Shown piece by piece: positions 21,345 through 33,552 of a DNA stretch of 64,000 nucleotides; the first letter of the stretch is position 1; the number at the start of each line of letters is the position of its first letter. A model generated the notes under the pieces. It had not been told where the DNA came from, made no database searches, and saw nothing but the letters and a program-made list of their open reading frames with translations. The DNA is taken from the NCBI GenBank assembly GCA_963995505.1, contig OZ023182.1:1441001-1505000 (forward strand). The letters are read 5' to 3'. A program made the translations under genes and the position numbers. Source of the stretch: Hypericum androsaemum (taxonomy: Eukaryota; Streptophyta; Magnoliopsida; Malpighiales; Hypericaceae).

Positions 21345-22756
21345 AAAATTATCATTGAAAAAACTTCCTTTGATATAAAAGTCTAATAATACTCTATTTT
21401 GAATATGAGAGTTATCGAAAGAACGAGAGAAATTTTAGATTTAAGAACAAAAGAAAATTTGGATTTAAGTACTCATATAAATATTTCATACAATTAGTAA
21501 GAGAGTTGAATTTATTTAATAATATAGATGGTTGAAATTAATAAATGACGTCTTAGACTTAATTCAAGTCTAACAAATATCATTAAAAGAATCTTTTCCA
21601 AATACTATAAGATTAGTAGTTATCGATTTGAGAATTTTCGGGAAAAAAGAAGAGAGAGAAAAGAAAAGGACAAGACAAATTTGTAACATTTTCACTGCTG
21701 GGTCAGTGCTTTTGCTGGAGAAGTGGTGTTGCCATGATGAAAAATGCATTTAATGCAAGAGATATGCTTCGATTTTTTAAGGATAAATTACTTTTAAGAT
21801 TCGAATGTTTGGCTTATTCTCTTCTCAGATTTTTGTATTTCTGAAATAGATTAAAATGTCAAAATAGTTTTATTTTGTTATATTCTCGAGTCTCTACGAT
21901 GATGGGAAGCAACTTGATCCCAGCGATGATGTCGTACCACGGGCGAGAACTTCAGGGTATGTGACATCTCTGTCCATCAATTGTTTCTCCTGGAGCAGTA
22001 TGAATCGGTTGGAACCAGAAGATGAGGGATTGGATGTTTTCCTGCTTTTAAACGAACAAAAAAATTGAGAAAATTGGTTGGGCCAAATTAGCCATAAAAG
22101 CCGATAGATGGTGGGGTTTCTTTCTTTTTTCTGGTTCATTAATTTTCGTCTCTTGCATTCAATTAGAACACCGACCATCTTCGTCTCTTAGAAACCACAT
22201 CCTCGGTGGTGGTTTTCATGTGTAACGGTGGTGGTTCTGGTGTCAGTTCACTCGTAACTTTTTTGGGGTCGATTTTGATGTCCGTCGAAAAAATCACCTG
22301 AGGTTCGCCGAAGAAAATGGTCGAAATTGATTTTTGCCAAAAAATGTCTGTAAAAAATGACCAGAAATTTTGGTTGACCAGAGCAAGGGTATAACAGTCA
22401 TTTTAAATATAAAATAAGAAAAAAATGGTTGATGACATCAGCGAGGAACCAGATAGTATAATAAAATCAAACTATGAAAATATTTTAATCTATTTTAGAA
22501 ACACGGGGATCTGAGAGATAAATATGTCAAATACTAGGGTCCCGAAGATAATTTACCCTATTTTACATCATTTTAGTAAATGGAGGTGGCTATATATATC
22601 AAAGGCCTGTGGTGTAATAATTAAGTATCTGCAACTTTGAATTCCCAGAAACACGAAACGAAAGTGCCTCCGACGCTCTCGTACGTATTCTGAAAAGGTA
22701 TATCCGTATAAGTTAGAAAAATTATTTGCATGAACATTGTGATAGGGATAGATGAA
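21345..22756. repeat. duplicated segment, copy A (proximal part)
   Basis: Collinear with 30262-32290 once insertions are removed. Shared words include TCTTAGACTTA, GATTAGTAGT, GCTGGGT.A.GTGCTTTTGCTGG, AATGCATTTAATGCAAGAGATATGC and ATATATATCAAAGGCCTGTG. It resumes at 28871-29080 after a large insertion. Confidence 0.8.
21781..22558. mobile_element. inverted-repeat element, Mutator-like, present only in copy A
   Basis: 778 bp with ends GGATAAATTACTTTTAAGAT and, inverted, GGGTAAATTATCTTCGGGAC. Copy B has an uninterrupted site here (CTCCGATTATTTTTACATCG near 32151). The flanking duplication has decayed. The interior 21890-22080 has gene-like composition, and a plus-strand frame there (QLDPSDDVVPRARTSG) could be a captured exon; I do not recognise it. 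Confidence 0.6.
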
Positions 22757-22943
22757 CTGTTTTTTTAAGGGTGACTAAAGACATATATTATAGAAAATGG
22801 AATATAAAATAAGAATTGAAAAATATAAACAAAGAAACGAATACACTGAAACAAAAATACGAAACCACTCCGAGAGGAGACAGAGAGGCACGGGTGAAGG
22901 CAAAGGGTAGATGATGGGCCACCAGAGGAGAGCGTCCAAGGCG

Positions 22944-22948
22944 AAAAC
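22944..22948. repeat. Copia 2 target-site duplication AAAAC (left)
   Basis: AAAAC at 22944-22948 and again at 27715-27719, immediately outside the LTRs. Confidence 0.9.
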
Positions 22949-23160
22949 TGTAAAATAACAAGAACAATCTGGATGAATGGTGCCGCTTAGAGCTTGTATT
23001 AGACTGGCCGAGAATATATAGAGGTTACATGTGCAAAACCTAGTTCTAGGTACATAAGGTACATACGGGAACTACCTAAAGAGGTTACATCTCTATAGGA
23101 CTTTACAAATCTAAAGATTCTAATCATACACGTTTCCTTATGAGGTGATATATGCCAATA
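22949..23160 (-). repeat. Copia 2 3' LTR
   Basis: 212 bp, plus-strand start TGTAAAATAACAAG and end ATATGCCAATA. Confidence 0.92.
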
Positions 23161-23167
23161 TGCCCCC

Positions 23168-26100
23168 TCAAGTTGGAGCGTGGAGGTTAACAACGCCCAA
23201 CTTACGAACAAGGGCCTGAAATTGATCTAGGCCAAGTGCCTTAGTGAATAAATCAGCCAACTGACAAGATGTGTGAATCTTCAATGGGACAATTTCACGC
23301 GACTGATCCCGCTCTCGGACAAAGTAATAGTCCATCTCGACATGCTTGGTCCGCTCGTGGTAAATCGGGTTCATAGTAATGTGGAGTGCAGCTTAATTAT
23401 CACAGTATAGTGGGGTAGGTCGATCAATCTGGACACCTAAAACTTTGAACAACCAACGAAGCCACAACACTTCACTAACCGCCACTGTCATGGCACGATA
23501 TTCAGCTTCAGCGGAGGATCGAGCAACGACTTGTTGCTTCTTCGTACGCCAAGAAATGGGTGAACCACCAAAAGTAATAAAATATCTCGTACGAGAACGA
23601 CGGGTCATAGGACAACTACCCCAATCGACATCGCAATAGACGACTAAGCCTAAATCAGCCGAGTGGTTCAAAAGTATCCCTTGGCCGGGGGTGGTCTTCA
23701 GATATCGAATGACGCGATCGGCAGCCTGCACATGCTCAACACTTGGATTAGTCACAAACTGGCTAAGGATGTTCACCGCATAAGCGATGTCTGGCCGAGT
23801 GACGGTTAGGTACATCAATCTTCCAATCAAACGACGATAGCGTCCCGAGTCAGCTGCCTTTACCCTGCCAGTCCGTAGGTGGTGGTTTTGCTCTATCGGA
23901 AACTCACAAGGACGCGAATCATCCTTTCCGCATTCCTTCAAGATATCAAGGGTGTATTTTCTTTGACTCAAAACCAATCTGCTGGACATTGTTGCAGCCT
24001 CAATACCTAAAAAATACTTAAGCACCCCCAGATCCGTAATGCCATATTGATCATCTAAATGACGTTTAGTCGCCTGGAGCATGTCAACATGATCTCCCAC
24101 GAGGATAATATCATCCACGTAAATAAGCAATATCAGCACCTTGCGATCCTGGCGATAGGTGAACATTGCGTGGTCCATTCGTGACCGAGCAAAACCCAAA
24201 CTCAATAGAGAGACCGTGAGCTTACTGTACCAAGTTCGTGAAGCTTGTTTAAGACCGTACAATGACTTTTTAAGCCTGTAAACCCGAGAATCACCACCCT
24301 TGGCAAAGCCTTGAGGTATCTTCATGTACACTTCTTCAATTAAATCACCATGGAGAAAAGCGTTATTCACATCCAACTGGTGAACAGGCCATCGCTTCTT
24401 CACGGCAATAGCTAATAAACAACGAACTGATACGACCTTGGCCACAGGAGCAAAAGTCTCGTGGTAGTCAACGCCTTCAATTTGCTTAAATCCTCGCGCC
24501 ACTAGTCGAGCCTTATAACGATCAATAGAGCCGTCTGCTTGAACTTGATCTTGTATACCCATTTTGAATCAGCAGCATGCTTCCCCGGAGGTAAGCGAAC
24601 AAGGCTCCAGGTGCCATTCGACTCCAGTGCGGCGATCTCTTATTGTATGGCGGTGCGCCAACAAGCCTGCTTAACTGCCTCATGGAAAAAATGAGGCTCT
24701 TCATGGGAGCTGAGGGCCGATAAGTAGACTTGGTGGGCCTGCGAAAAATGTTTATAACTAATAAAATGTGTTAAGGGGTACTTAACCAAGTTACCTGACG
24801 AGGGTGGGGACTTTGAAGACTGCACTGTATTCGAATGAGGGACAATAGATGGGGAAAGCTGGACATGGAAATCATTGAGATGAGCAGGAACATGTCATTG
24901 TCTGGTACTTTATCGCGATTCAACGACTGGCTGATCATTCGAAGAGCTAGTCTGACCCGTCTCAAGCACAGGAGGTGCCCCCGAGGACTCGGCAGGGGCT
25001 GTGGTTGGCACTGTTTGCAAATTTTTGACAACCTGCCCTCCTGTGATAGACGATGAAACTTGTTCTTGGACTGTCATTCCCTCATTAAAAGGATCCACTT
25101 CAGGAATTGTCAAATCGCGACCTCTGTGATCGAAATCCTGGGGTGTTGTGCCAGAATTCTCATAAAACGGGAACACTTCTTCAATAAAGGTAACATCCTG
25201 AGACACGTAGAACTTGTTTGTGGTTGGATCATACACCTGATAGTCCTTTTGACTGAAAGGGTAGCCCATAAAGATGCATGCACGGCTGCGCTCATCGAAC
25301 TTGTCAATTTTAGTGTTGTTGTGGACATACACGAGACACCCGAAAACACGTAGGTGGTCATATCGTGCTGAGCGACCAAAAATAATTTCATATGGCATCT
25401 TATTTTGCACGGCCCGAGATGGAGAGCGGTTGATCAGGTATGTAGCAGTGAGGATGCATTCTCCCCAGAACCTTATAGGCAAGTTCGATTGGAACCAAAG
25501 AGAACGGGCCACGTCGAGAACATGTCGATGCTTGCGTTCAACAACTCCATTTTATTGCGTAGTGTAGGCACAAGAAGTTTGTAGAAGAATACCATGCTCC
25601 TCAAAGAACCTTCGCATCTCCTGTGAACAAAATTGAAAACCGTTATCTGCTCGGATATTCTTGACACCCGTTTCGAATTGCCGTGCCACCATGTTGCAGA
25701 AAAATATTAAATAGCGCGGAACCTCAGATTTGTACTTCATGAGGAAAGTCCACACACCGCGACTAAAATCATCGACAATTGTTAAGAAAAAATGAGCACC
25801 GGTAGATGAAGGAGTCTGGTACGGCCCCCAAATGTCGCAATGAATCAATTCAAAACAACCATTTGTCTTGATAGAACTTGTAGGAAAAGGCAATCGAGTA
25901 TGCTTAGCCCTAAGGCAAGAGTCACAATTACTAAAATTCTCTGGAAATGCCAAACTTCGAAATAAGTCTACTTGTTTCATCGTCTCACTTGACATGTGTC
26001 CAAGGCGTCGATGCCATGCTCGAGCGTCCACTTCTGAATTGGCTAAAAACACAGTTCCCCCCGCACATCGTCAAAGTAATACAGGCCATCTCGTTGTCTA

Positions 26101-27446
26101 CCCACTCCAATCAGGGTCCTCGAAGTTAAGTCCTGTATAACACATGAATTAGCATAAAACGTAATTGCACAATTGAAATCTCGTGTCAACTTGCTCACAG
26201 ACATTAAGTTACACGTAAATTCTGGTATATACAACACATTGTTTAAAAGCATATCATTATTTAGACATGTCGTTCCTACACCAACAACAGGAATAACGTC
26301 CCCATTCTGAATTTTAACAGGAGAATGCACAGCGTTACGAGATTTATTGATCAAACATGCTTCATCGCATGTGATATGGTCTGTTGCGCCACTGTCCATC
26401 ACCTAAGGTAAATTGAAATTGAGCTTACCAGCCATGTTTGCACTAGAGTCAGATGGAGAGGATACTGGAACAGATTCAACCTTTCCAGCTAGATGTCTAA
26501 GGAGCGAATTAACTTGCTCCATTGTAAGACCAGAGGCTTCCTTATCATCAGAGTTCACTTGAGCAGCTCATGGTCGTGGCCCGTTGAAGTCCTTCTGCTT
26601 GCTAGGATTCGATCATCCTGAACCTTGAGCTCGATTCGAACTTTGGTTGTTCGAATTCTGATTTGGTCTTCGCCATCCAGAAGGATAACCAACTATTTCA
26701 AAACATGTCATCTCGAGATGGCTAGTCTTTCCGCAATGAGAACACCTTGGCCGAGAGTCATCTCCTCTTGGAGTTGGTTGGTTTCGCGATTGAAAAGCTA
26801 CTGACTCAATCACGGGTCGTCGTGAAGCAGAAATGTTCAGATGTTGTTCATCTTCGAAAGCCAAGTGATAAGCGACCCCGATTGATGGAATCGGTTGGCT
26901 ACTAAGAATCTGTGTCTTCACAGTAGAAAAAGAGTCATCTAATCCCATAAGAAAATCATAAAGATGCTCCTTTTCTTTCATCTCCGCTACCTGTTTCTTC
27001 AAGTTACATGTGCAGCCATTACATGAACATATTGGTAAGGGAGAAATGTCTTGTACCTCATCCCACAAACCTTTCATCTTGGTGTAGTAAGAGGAAGCAG
27101 ATAGTTTATCTTGGTGGAGAGTGGCGATGGCACGCCTGAGTTCGTAGGCCCGTGGAGCATTGCCTTTGCCAAATCGCTCTGCAAGATCGCTCTATATGTC
27201 GTGGGCTGTCTGAGTGGAACGTACGCTAGCACGTACGTCCTTCTCCATGGATGATTTGAGCCAGCCCCGCACCATTGCGTCGGCTCGAACCCAATACGGT
27301 AAGTCAGACGAAGTCGTTGGTGGTTTCACAATGGTTCCGTCGACAAAATCGAACTTGTTCTTGGCGTAGAGGACCATGCTGTTGACGATGGGAACGTTTC
27401 CAGGATTGCTGGACCTCATAACACTTGTGTCGCTACCGTCAGACAT
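23168..27446 (-). pseudogene. Copia 2 gag-pol polyprotein, inactivated
   Basis: Minus-strand order is as follows. Gag with a UBN2-type N-terminus (MVLYAKNKFDFVDGTI) lies at 27446-27192. Gag and the CCHC knuckle CSHCGKTSHLEMTC are at 27077-26613. Protease MDSGATDHITC is near 26400. GAG-pre-integrase WHRRLGHMS and the integrase core are at 26052-25552, continuing to 24910. Reverse transcriptase with [26 protein letters not shown] and YVDDIILVGD is at 24562-23393. The RNase H end with VDYYFVRE-like and LADLFTKAL motifs is at 23374-23168. The pieces lie in three frames, with changes near 26045 and between 24910 and 24562, plus in-frame stops at 27192 and 26613. No functional product is expected. 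Confidence 0.9.
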
Positions 27447-27490
27447 GATTATTTTCGGCGCCTAAGAGTTTTTCTTTATCCCATTTTTTA

Positions 27491-27502
27491 GCTCTGATAC
27501 CA
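27491..27502 (-). promoter_or_regulatory. Copia 2 primer-binding site (initiator tRNA-Met)
   Basis: On the minus strand TGGTATCAGAGC follows the 5' LTR directly. This is the classic plant sequence complementary to the 3' end of initiator tRNA-Met, used to prime minus-strand DNA synthesis. Confidence 0.93.
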
Positions 27503-27714
27503 TGTAAAATAACAAGAACAATTTGGATGAATGGTGCAGCTTAGAGCTTGTATTAGACTGGCCGAGAATATATAGAGGTTACATGTGCAAAACGTAGTTC
27601 TAGGTACATAAGGTACATACGGGAACTACCTAAAGAGGTTACATCTCTATAGGACTTTACAAATCTAAAGATTCTAATCATACACGTTTCCTTATGAGGT
27701 GATATACGCCAATA
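27503..27714 (-). repeat. Copia 2 5' LTR
   Basis: 212 bp, partner of 22949-23160. Visible differences are CAATTTGG for CAATCTGG, GCAGCT for GCCGCT, ACGTAG for ACCTAG and TACGCC for TATGCC. Confidence 0.92.
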
Positions 27715-27719
27715 AAAAC

Positions 27720-28412
27720 TGCCGAGACAAGCCACGGCTAATAACCACAAGGTCGCAACAAAGAAATAACCCTGTGGGCATTTGAATGCATACGAGATGC
27801 ACGTAAATGAATGCCAAGTTCGGACGAATCCAATTAAGACAAGACTATGCACCTGCTCCAAACGAAAAGTTTCGATAACCAAACATATCTCAAATCGAAC
27901 CTAGGTCGATCCAAGCAAACTAGATAATAATAAACTGAAGCCAAACGAAGTCACGAACACGTGTGACTCGTGAGCAAAAGCAACACATATAGAAAGAAAC
28001 AAACTACATAAGTGAGAATGACAAAAAAGAGAACAACAAAGAGGAAATGGAAAGCGAACCGGCCGGGGGGTAGTCGGCTGCAACCAACCCCCCCGGGAAC
28101 CACCGGTAACTTCAAACCGCGCCTAACCAGAACCGGGAGCTGTTTGAGGAAGGCGGGGACAGGATGGGCAAGCCTCGGGCCGAGATCTTATGGAGGATGA
28201 CAAAAGGCGGGGACTGGCTGTAGGGTTGAAGCCCAGAACCCGACGACAATGCCCAGAAAAAGGGGAGGAGAGCTTGTACCGATTGAGAAGGACGGAGGAC
28301 GGCGGACAGTGGGCAGAGGATGACGGCGAGACGGATGACGAACATGCACACGACGACAGCAAGAAAGAGGATGAGGTCGGAAGAATGAAGGAGGTGGGGT
28401 GGAGGTTGGGAG
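27720..28412. other. GC-rich unidentified insert body
   Basis: Continuation of the retroposon-like insertion to the right of Copia 2. It includes a GC-rich part (28055-28400) with several overlapping open frames but no recognisable protein. Composition contrasts with the AT-rich surroundings. Confidence 0.4.
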
Positions 28413-28728
28413 TAGGGTTGAGCATCATGCCCGAACTGGATTAGACTGGACCGTACCCGGAAAAATCAAAACTAAAATTTTAGAAATATTACAAATCGGA
28501 CTGGAGCAGACCCACACTGGTCTGGTCCGAGTCTGGTCCAGTCCGACCTAAAATCAAACCAGATTGCCAAAAAGTGAACAAAAACTAAGTTTTGGACTGG
28601 ACCAAATGTGGACTGGACCGGACCAGAAAACAAAATTTGGGTATTTGCTAGACCGGACCGGACCTTTTTTATGTTGATCTAGTTTGGTTTGGTCTGGTTT
28701 GGTTTTACGATTTGTTTGTTCACCCCTA
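28413..28728. mobile_element. hAT-type MITE
   Basis: 316 bp, starting TAGGGTTGAGCA and ending TGTTCACCCCTA, with an exact 8-bp duplication GTTGGGAG at 28405-28412 and 28729-28736. The interior is a set of GGACTGGACC-like words on both strands. It is non-coding. Confidence 0.85.
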
Positions 28729-28870
28729 GTTGGGAGGCTAGAGGATGGTGATGGGAGGCGGCAGGAAGGAGGGCCTAAAGCCTTAGATTTGCTCCCCTTT
28801 GGAGGAGAGAGAGTCTCTCTCAAAAGATAAAGAGAGAAGTTTTGTAATTTGCATGGATTTACTGGTAATA

Positions 28871-29080
28871 GATGAATTTTTGAATAGAATATTTATTCTT
28901 GTTTAATTAGATATCTTAAGTTTAAGTATTACAGACGTTTTTGTGTCCAAATTGGTAATTTGTTATTTGATTCAAATTTAAATTTGTTAGTTTAAAATAT
29001 TTTAATATATAAATTAGTTTTTACTACGTTGAGATTAGTGCATCAATAATTATAGGTGTAATGGACTTATTTATAAGCGA
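28871..29080. repeat. duplicated segment, copy A (distal part)
   Basis: Matches 34765-34932 in copy B: TTGTTTAATTAGATAT, TTAAGTATTA, GTGTCCAAATTG.TAATTTGTTATT and TATATAAATTAGTTTT, in order. Confidence 0.75.
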
Positions 29081-30261
29081 CGGCGAGGAACCGAGGTGGA
29101 GGGGTTCTCCGAAGCGGCGGGTGAGGCGCTAATGAGCAAGCAAGTCGGTTGAGCGAGGGAGCATTTCGGGTGGGTGCTTCAACCGATGACTGGGGCGAGC
29201 AGGAGGAGAAGTAGGGGCGAGGCTCGATGTGGTGGCGACCGGAGAGGAGGAGACAGAAAGGGTGGGGTCGAAACTCGGGATTTTGATTTTAGGATTTATC
29301 AAAAATGAAAGTTTGACAAGAGGACGGATACATGTCTGGGTTGCTCACTTGACGAGATTGTTTCTCTTCGGTCAATGAAGAGCAAAAATCTCATCATGCG
29401 AGTGAGCGACGAATAAAAATCTCATCATGCGGAAAATGTTCTACTAATTTTATGATGGACAAAAAAATAGACAAACTTTTAAAGGACACCAAAATTACCC
29501 TTTTATTTGGGTTGGAAACACCAAAATTATATTTCAAAGAGAATCTTTTGCTATCCAGAGGAATACTAGTTGGTGAAACATCAATTCTTTTTTGGATACC
29601 AATCTTTTGCTATCCGAGGAGGGGGAGGAGAGAGGAATAAAGAGTTGAAGGGACCAGTGACCGTACCGATTCAGTACTGCCACCGGGTTGGCGTGTCTGC
29701 AGGTTTTCTGGCTGCTCACTGATTTGTAAGAGAAAAAGCCATTTTGCCTTTGTTTAGGGTAAAATATTGCGTGGGGGACTTTGAATAAACTTCCAAGCAA
29801 AAAGTGTTATCGAATTTTTTTAAATAATATTATGTCATTCGAATTCAAATATTATTAATTCTCCAACAAATATAGTTTGATATTTGTGGTTAAAATTTTA
29901 CAATTAGCTAAAAATCTAATAAATTTTACTAATTTATGTTTTTTGAAGAAAGTCAGCCTTATTACGTAAAATATATTCTTTTATTTTGACCAAATGACTC
30001 TCGAGTCATAGCAAATTTTAAAAAAATGTAATACTAATATATTTTTAAAGGTTATAACTTAGCTCGAAGAATGTGTTTCATTAATTGGATTATAAGTGCT
30101 CGACTGTATTAAACAGAACAAATTACAACGATCATACACAAAATGTCAAAATCTAATACCCAACAAGAAATAACAACTAGTGTTTGAACCTAACTCAAAT
30201 TCTCACCTATTTTTTATATTGTTAGAGCAAGTGCGGATCCATTTAATGACCACCTTATTAC
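29081..30261. other. intergenic between segments A and B
   Basis: A GC-rich patch (29080-29280) followed by AT-rich sequence. No convincing gene or RNA is present. Words near 29480-29530 (CACCAAAATTA) repeat but give no clear element borders. Confidence 0.5.
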
Positions 30262-30665
30262 AAATTTTATAAAATTTAAGATTTTCGTTGAAAATATCGT
30301 TCTTCAAAATAGGGTGTAATAATGCTCAATTTTGAATATTAGAGCTAAAAAAAAGGCTGAGAAAGATATCACTTAATAAATTTTTGGATTTAATTTTTTT
30401 ATAAATATACAAATAGTAAGAGATATAAATTTATTTGATAAATTATTTGACAAAAGATAGTTGAATTTATTAAGTGAGATCTTAGACTTAGTTCGAGTCT
30501 AACAGAATATGATTCAAAGAATCAATCGTTTCGAAATACTTTAAGATTAGTAGTGCTCGATTTTTTATTTGAGAATTTCTGAAAAAAGAAGAGAAAAGAA
30601 CAAGACAAAACAATTCTGTAACAATTTCCCTGCTGGGTAAAGTGCTTTTGCTGGGGGAGTGGTGG

Positions 30666-32103
30666 GTTTTTTTGTCTGAATGGTGTTACTATTCATGATA
30701 TTTTGTAAAGTATCCGAATTTAAAGTAGGGGTGTCCACGTGGCACGGACGCCGAAAAAAGTCGGATCTTGTTATGTCGGATGACCAAGATCCGACTTTTT
30801 TTGGCGAATCTATCATCCAACTTAAAAAGTCGGTTCTTGGCAAAATCCGACTTAAAAAGTCGGATCTTGGTAAAAAAATCATAGTGCGCTTCTGGCTTGG
30901 TGGTGAAGACGCCCACATCTCACTCTTTGGTCATTGGTTTGATTCCTTCTACCAACATTTTTACTATCTTGTTTTTACTATCAACATAAATATAATATAA
31001 AATATATTAAATTGTAATAAATAGACAACGAATTCTTCATAGCCAATTTGGTCTAAGTTGTGGTCCTAAGGTTATAGGTTCAATACTTGAGTTGGACTTT
31101 TTTTGATAAAAAACTTATTTTTTAATAAAATTGTTTGTTTATCCATTATAATTGGTCAAATAATTTTTTTATAAAATTTTTTTAATCTATTATAATCGGG
31201 TTTTTTAATACTTGACTTTGACAATTCTTTTATTATCCCTTCGTTTTACTAAATCATTCACCATAATTTTGTTTTAATATTAATCATTCACTAATATTTC
31301 AATACCCATCATTCACAAAGTGATTTAATATTCACCATAATTTTTAATATTTACCAATTTTGTTTTAATATAGTGAATGATTTAATATTCACCATAATTT
31401 TTTTATCACTTCGTTTTAAAAATTGGTGAATATTAAACTGATTATCTTTGCTCGGTGGCTGCTCATGAGACGTGGATGATGAATACGAAAAGCTGTTCAA
31501 GAGACTAAACCCACCCAGGTATTATTATTGCAAGTTTTCTCCATTTTGTCTTAAACCCCATGTCCAAATACAATGCCAACTTAATCTAATTACTTATTTT
31601 CCCCTTTTTTTTAATCTAATTTTTTAGGGTGGTTATTGATAATGAGAGTTGCAAAAATTTTGACCAATTTTATTCTAATATTAGTGAATGATTAATATTA
31701 AAACGAAATTAGGGTGAATGATTTAGTAAAACTAAGGGATAAAAAAATTATCAATGTCAAGTATTGAACGTATGACCTTAGGTCCAAAGATCACAACTTA
31801 GACCAATTTGGCTATCAAGAATTACTTGTCTAATTATTACAATTTAATTTATTTAATATAATATTTATGTTGGATAGTAAAAATTAAAAACAAGATTGTA
31901 AGATGTTGGAATCGAACCTATGACCATTGATTAAAAAGTATCACCTTCTACCACCAAACTGAAACGCGTGTAATGTCTAATTTACCAAGATCCGACAAAA
32001 AAAATCACCCGTCCCACGTGGACACCAAATCTGCAATACATGAAAACCGAACACCATTTTTACAATATGCCATGAACAGTAACACCTTACAGACATTTTA
32101 CCC
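30666..32103. mobile_element. Mutator-like element with long inverted arms
   Basis: 1,438 bp. The ends TTTTTGTCTGAATGGTGTTA and, inverted, GGGTAAAATGTCTGTAAGGT begin inverted arms that stay similar for several hundred bases (for example TAGCCAATTTGGTCTAAGTT at about 31041 and its inverse near 31800). It is flanked by GAGTGGTGG (30657-30665) and GAGTGGTGT (32104-32112), 8 of 9 identical. Copy A shows the empty site (GAAGTGGTGTTGCC near 21721). The left arm holds several GTCGGATCTTG-like repeats. There is no transposase. Confidence 0.8.
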
Positions 32104-32720
32104 GAGTGGTGTTGCCGAATGAAGAAAAATGCATTTAATGCAAGAGATATGCTCCGATTATTTTTACATCGTTTTAGTAAATGGAGGCGGCTATATATAT
32201 CAAAGGCCTGTGGGTGTAATAATTATCTGCAACTTTGAATTCCCAGAAACACGAAAGTGCTTGCGACGTTAATTCTGAACTTAGGAATAAGTTTAGTTTA
32301 CTACCTTGAAGTTTCATCCATTTCGTTTGCTGACCACCAATTTTCCGTGCATGTCTAGGACAGCAGCGAGTTCAAAACCCATCTGAAACGACGTAGTTTT
32401 GAAACGACGTGAAAGACATGTGGCGAAAGATTTTCTTAAGTTAAAGCTAATGCGGACCGTGATAAATTATCTATTCAGTCCTTAATTAATTAAAACTCAA
32501 TAAAACCAAGGATCTCTAGACCGGAGGAACTGGTCCACCACCGCCAGTGTATTCCCCACCGCCACCGCCTCCTCCCCACTTTCACCGCCAGTGTCATCTT
32601 TAATTATACCTACTCTGTCACCATGTGTCTTCCACATCGTCTCAAAATGACGTCGTTTCGGGTGGGTTTGGATGGACAGCTGCCATGTACTTGCCAGAAA
32701 AATTGGTGGTCAATCACAGG

Positions 32721-32725
32721 GTACT
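32721..32725. repeat. Copia 3 target-site duplication GTACT (left)
   Basis: GTACT at 32721-32725 and 34647-34651 flank the element. Confidence 0.85.
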
Positions 32726-33010
32726 TGTTAAGGAATTCAGCAACTAGAGAACAAAATGCGCAAAGAACACGGACGCAAGAGTTTAAGTGGTTCGGCCTAA
32801 TGCCTACATCCACGGGGAGAAATGAAAACTTTTATTGATGAGTTTCCGAGCCACAAAGCCATACAAAAAACCTAGGGTAACATGTCTTTATATAGAGACA
32901 AACCCTTGGTGTACAAGCAACCTATCTAGGTCTAATTAGGAGTCCAAAACCTAATCAGAATAGGAATAGGAATAGGAAATAAGTCTTTCCTATTTCTCGC
33001 CATCCCAACA
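32726..33010 (-). repeat. Copia 3 3' LTR
   Basis: 285 bp, TGTTAAGGAATTC to CATCCCAACA. Confidence 0.88.
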
Positions 33011-33552
33011 ATCTCCACCTTGGCGAGAAATCATCTCGCGGAAGAACCATGAAGCTCCACCCGAACTTCAACAAACTCCACCTTGACAAAACACCGCCCC
33101 ATGAAGAACTATGAGATCTTGCAAAACTAATTCGACTCCACCGACTCCATCTCGGACCATAGATAACTGCATCAATAAGACCATCTCAACTTTCTCTTCA
33201 CCTTTTGTTCAATCACTTGGAGCCAGCCCCCAAACTCGAGCTTTTGAGCTTGCTTGGCCTATTCTCTCCAACCTCTATCGAACCCCAACTAGCCTCTATT
33301 TTTTTTGATCAATCCTATGCTCTGCAACCTCGAACCGCTCTTCCGTTGGACTTTTTGCCTCAAACCAATTCTACTTGCCATAGTATACAAAGGGCAACCT
33401 TTTGTTCTACCAAGTATAACCATTGACATGCCACGAACTCCACCGTTCGGCCTTGAGTGAGATACCCGATTCACCCGTGATGTAACCAACGGCTTCGCAT
33501 TCCCCATGCAAAACCTATCCAACACCTTTGACGTGCACGTCCCTTTAGACAA

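Larger units (their letters stand above)
22949..27714 (-). mobile_element. Copia LTR retrotransposon 2
   Basis: 4,766 bp on the minus strand with two 212-bp LTRs, a primer-binding site matching initiator tRNA-Met, a polypurine tract (complement at 23161-23171, GAGGGGGCA) and a 5-bp target duplication. The LTRs differ at four positions that I can see (about 2%), so it is fairly young, yet its coding region is broken by stops and two frame changes. The LTR terminus reads TA instead of TG on the minus strand in both LTRs (plus end GCCAATA). Confidence 0.93.
22757..28870 (-). mobile_element. retroposon-like insertion carrying Copia 2 and an hAT MITE
   Basis: Copy B shows an empty site here (GATAGATGAATTGTT near 34748), while copy A has ATAGATGAACT at 22747 and ATAGATGAATT at 28869 on either side. 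The left end is T-rich, so it reads as a minus-strand retroposon with its tail at the left. Without nested elements it is about 1.03 kb: 22757-22948, then 27720-28412, then 28737-28870. The far end on the minus strand is a CT-rich leader (CTCTCTCTCC). No reverse transcriptase is seen. A LINE deletion derivative or a processed transcript are both possible. Confidence 0.45.
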
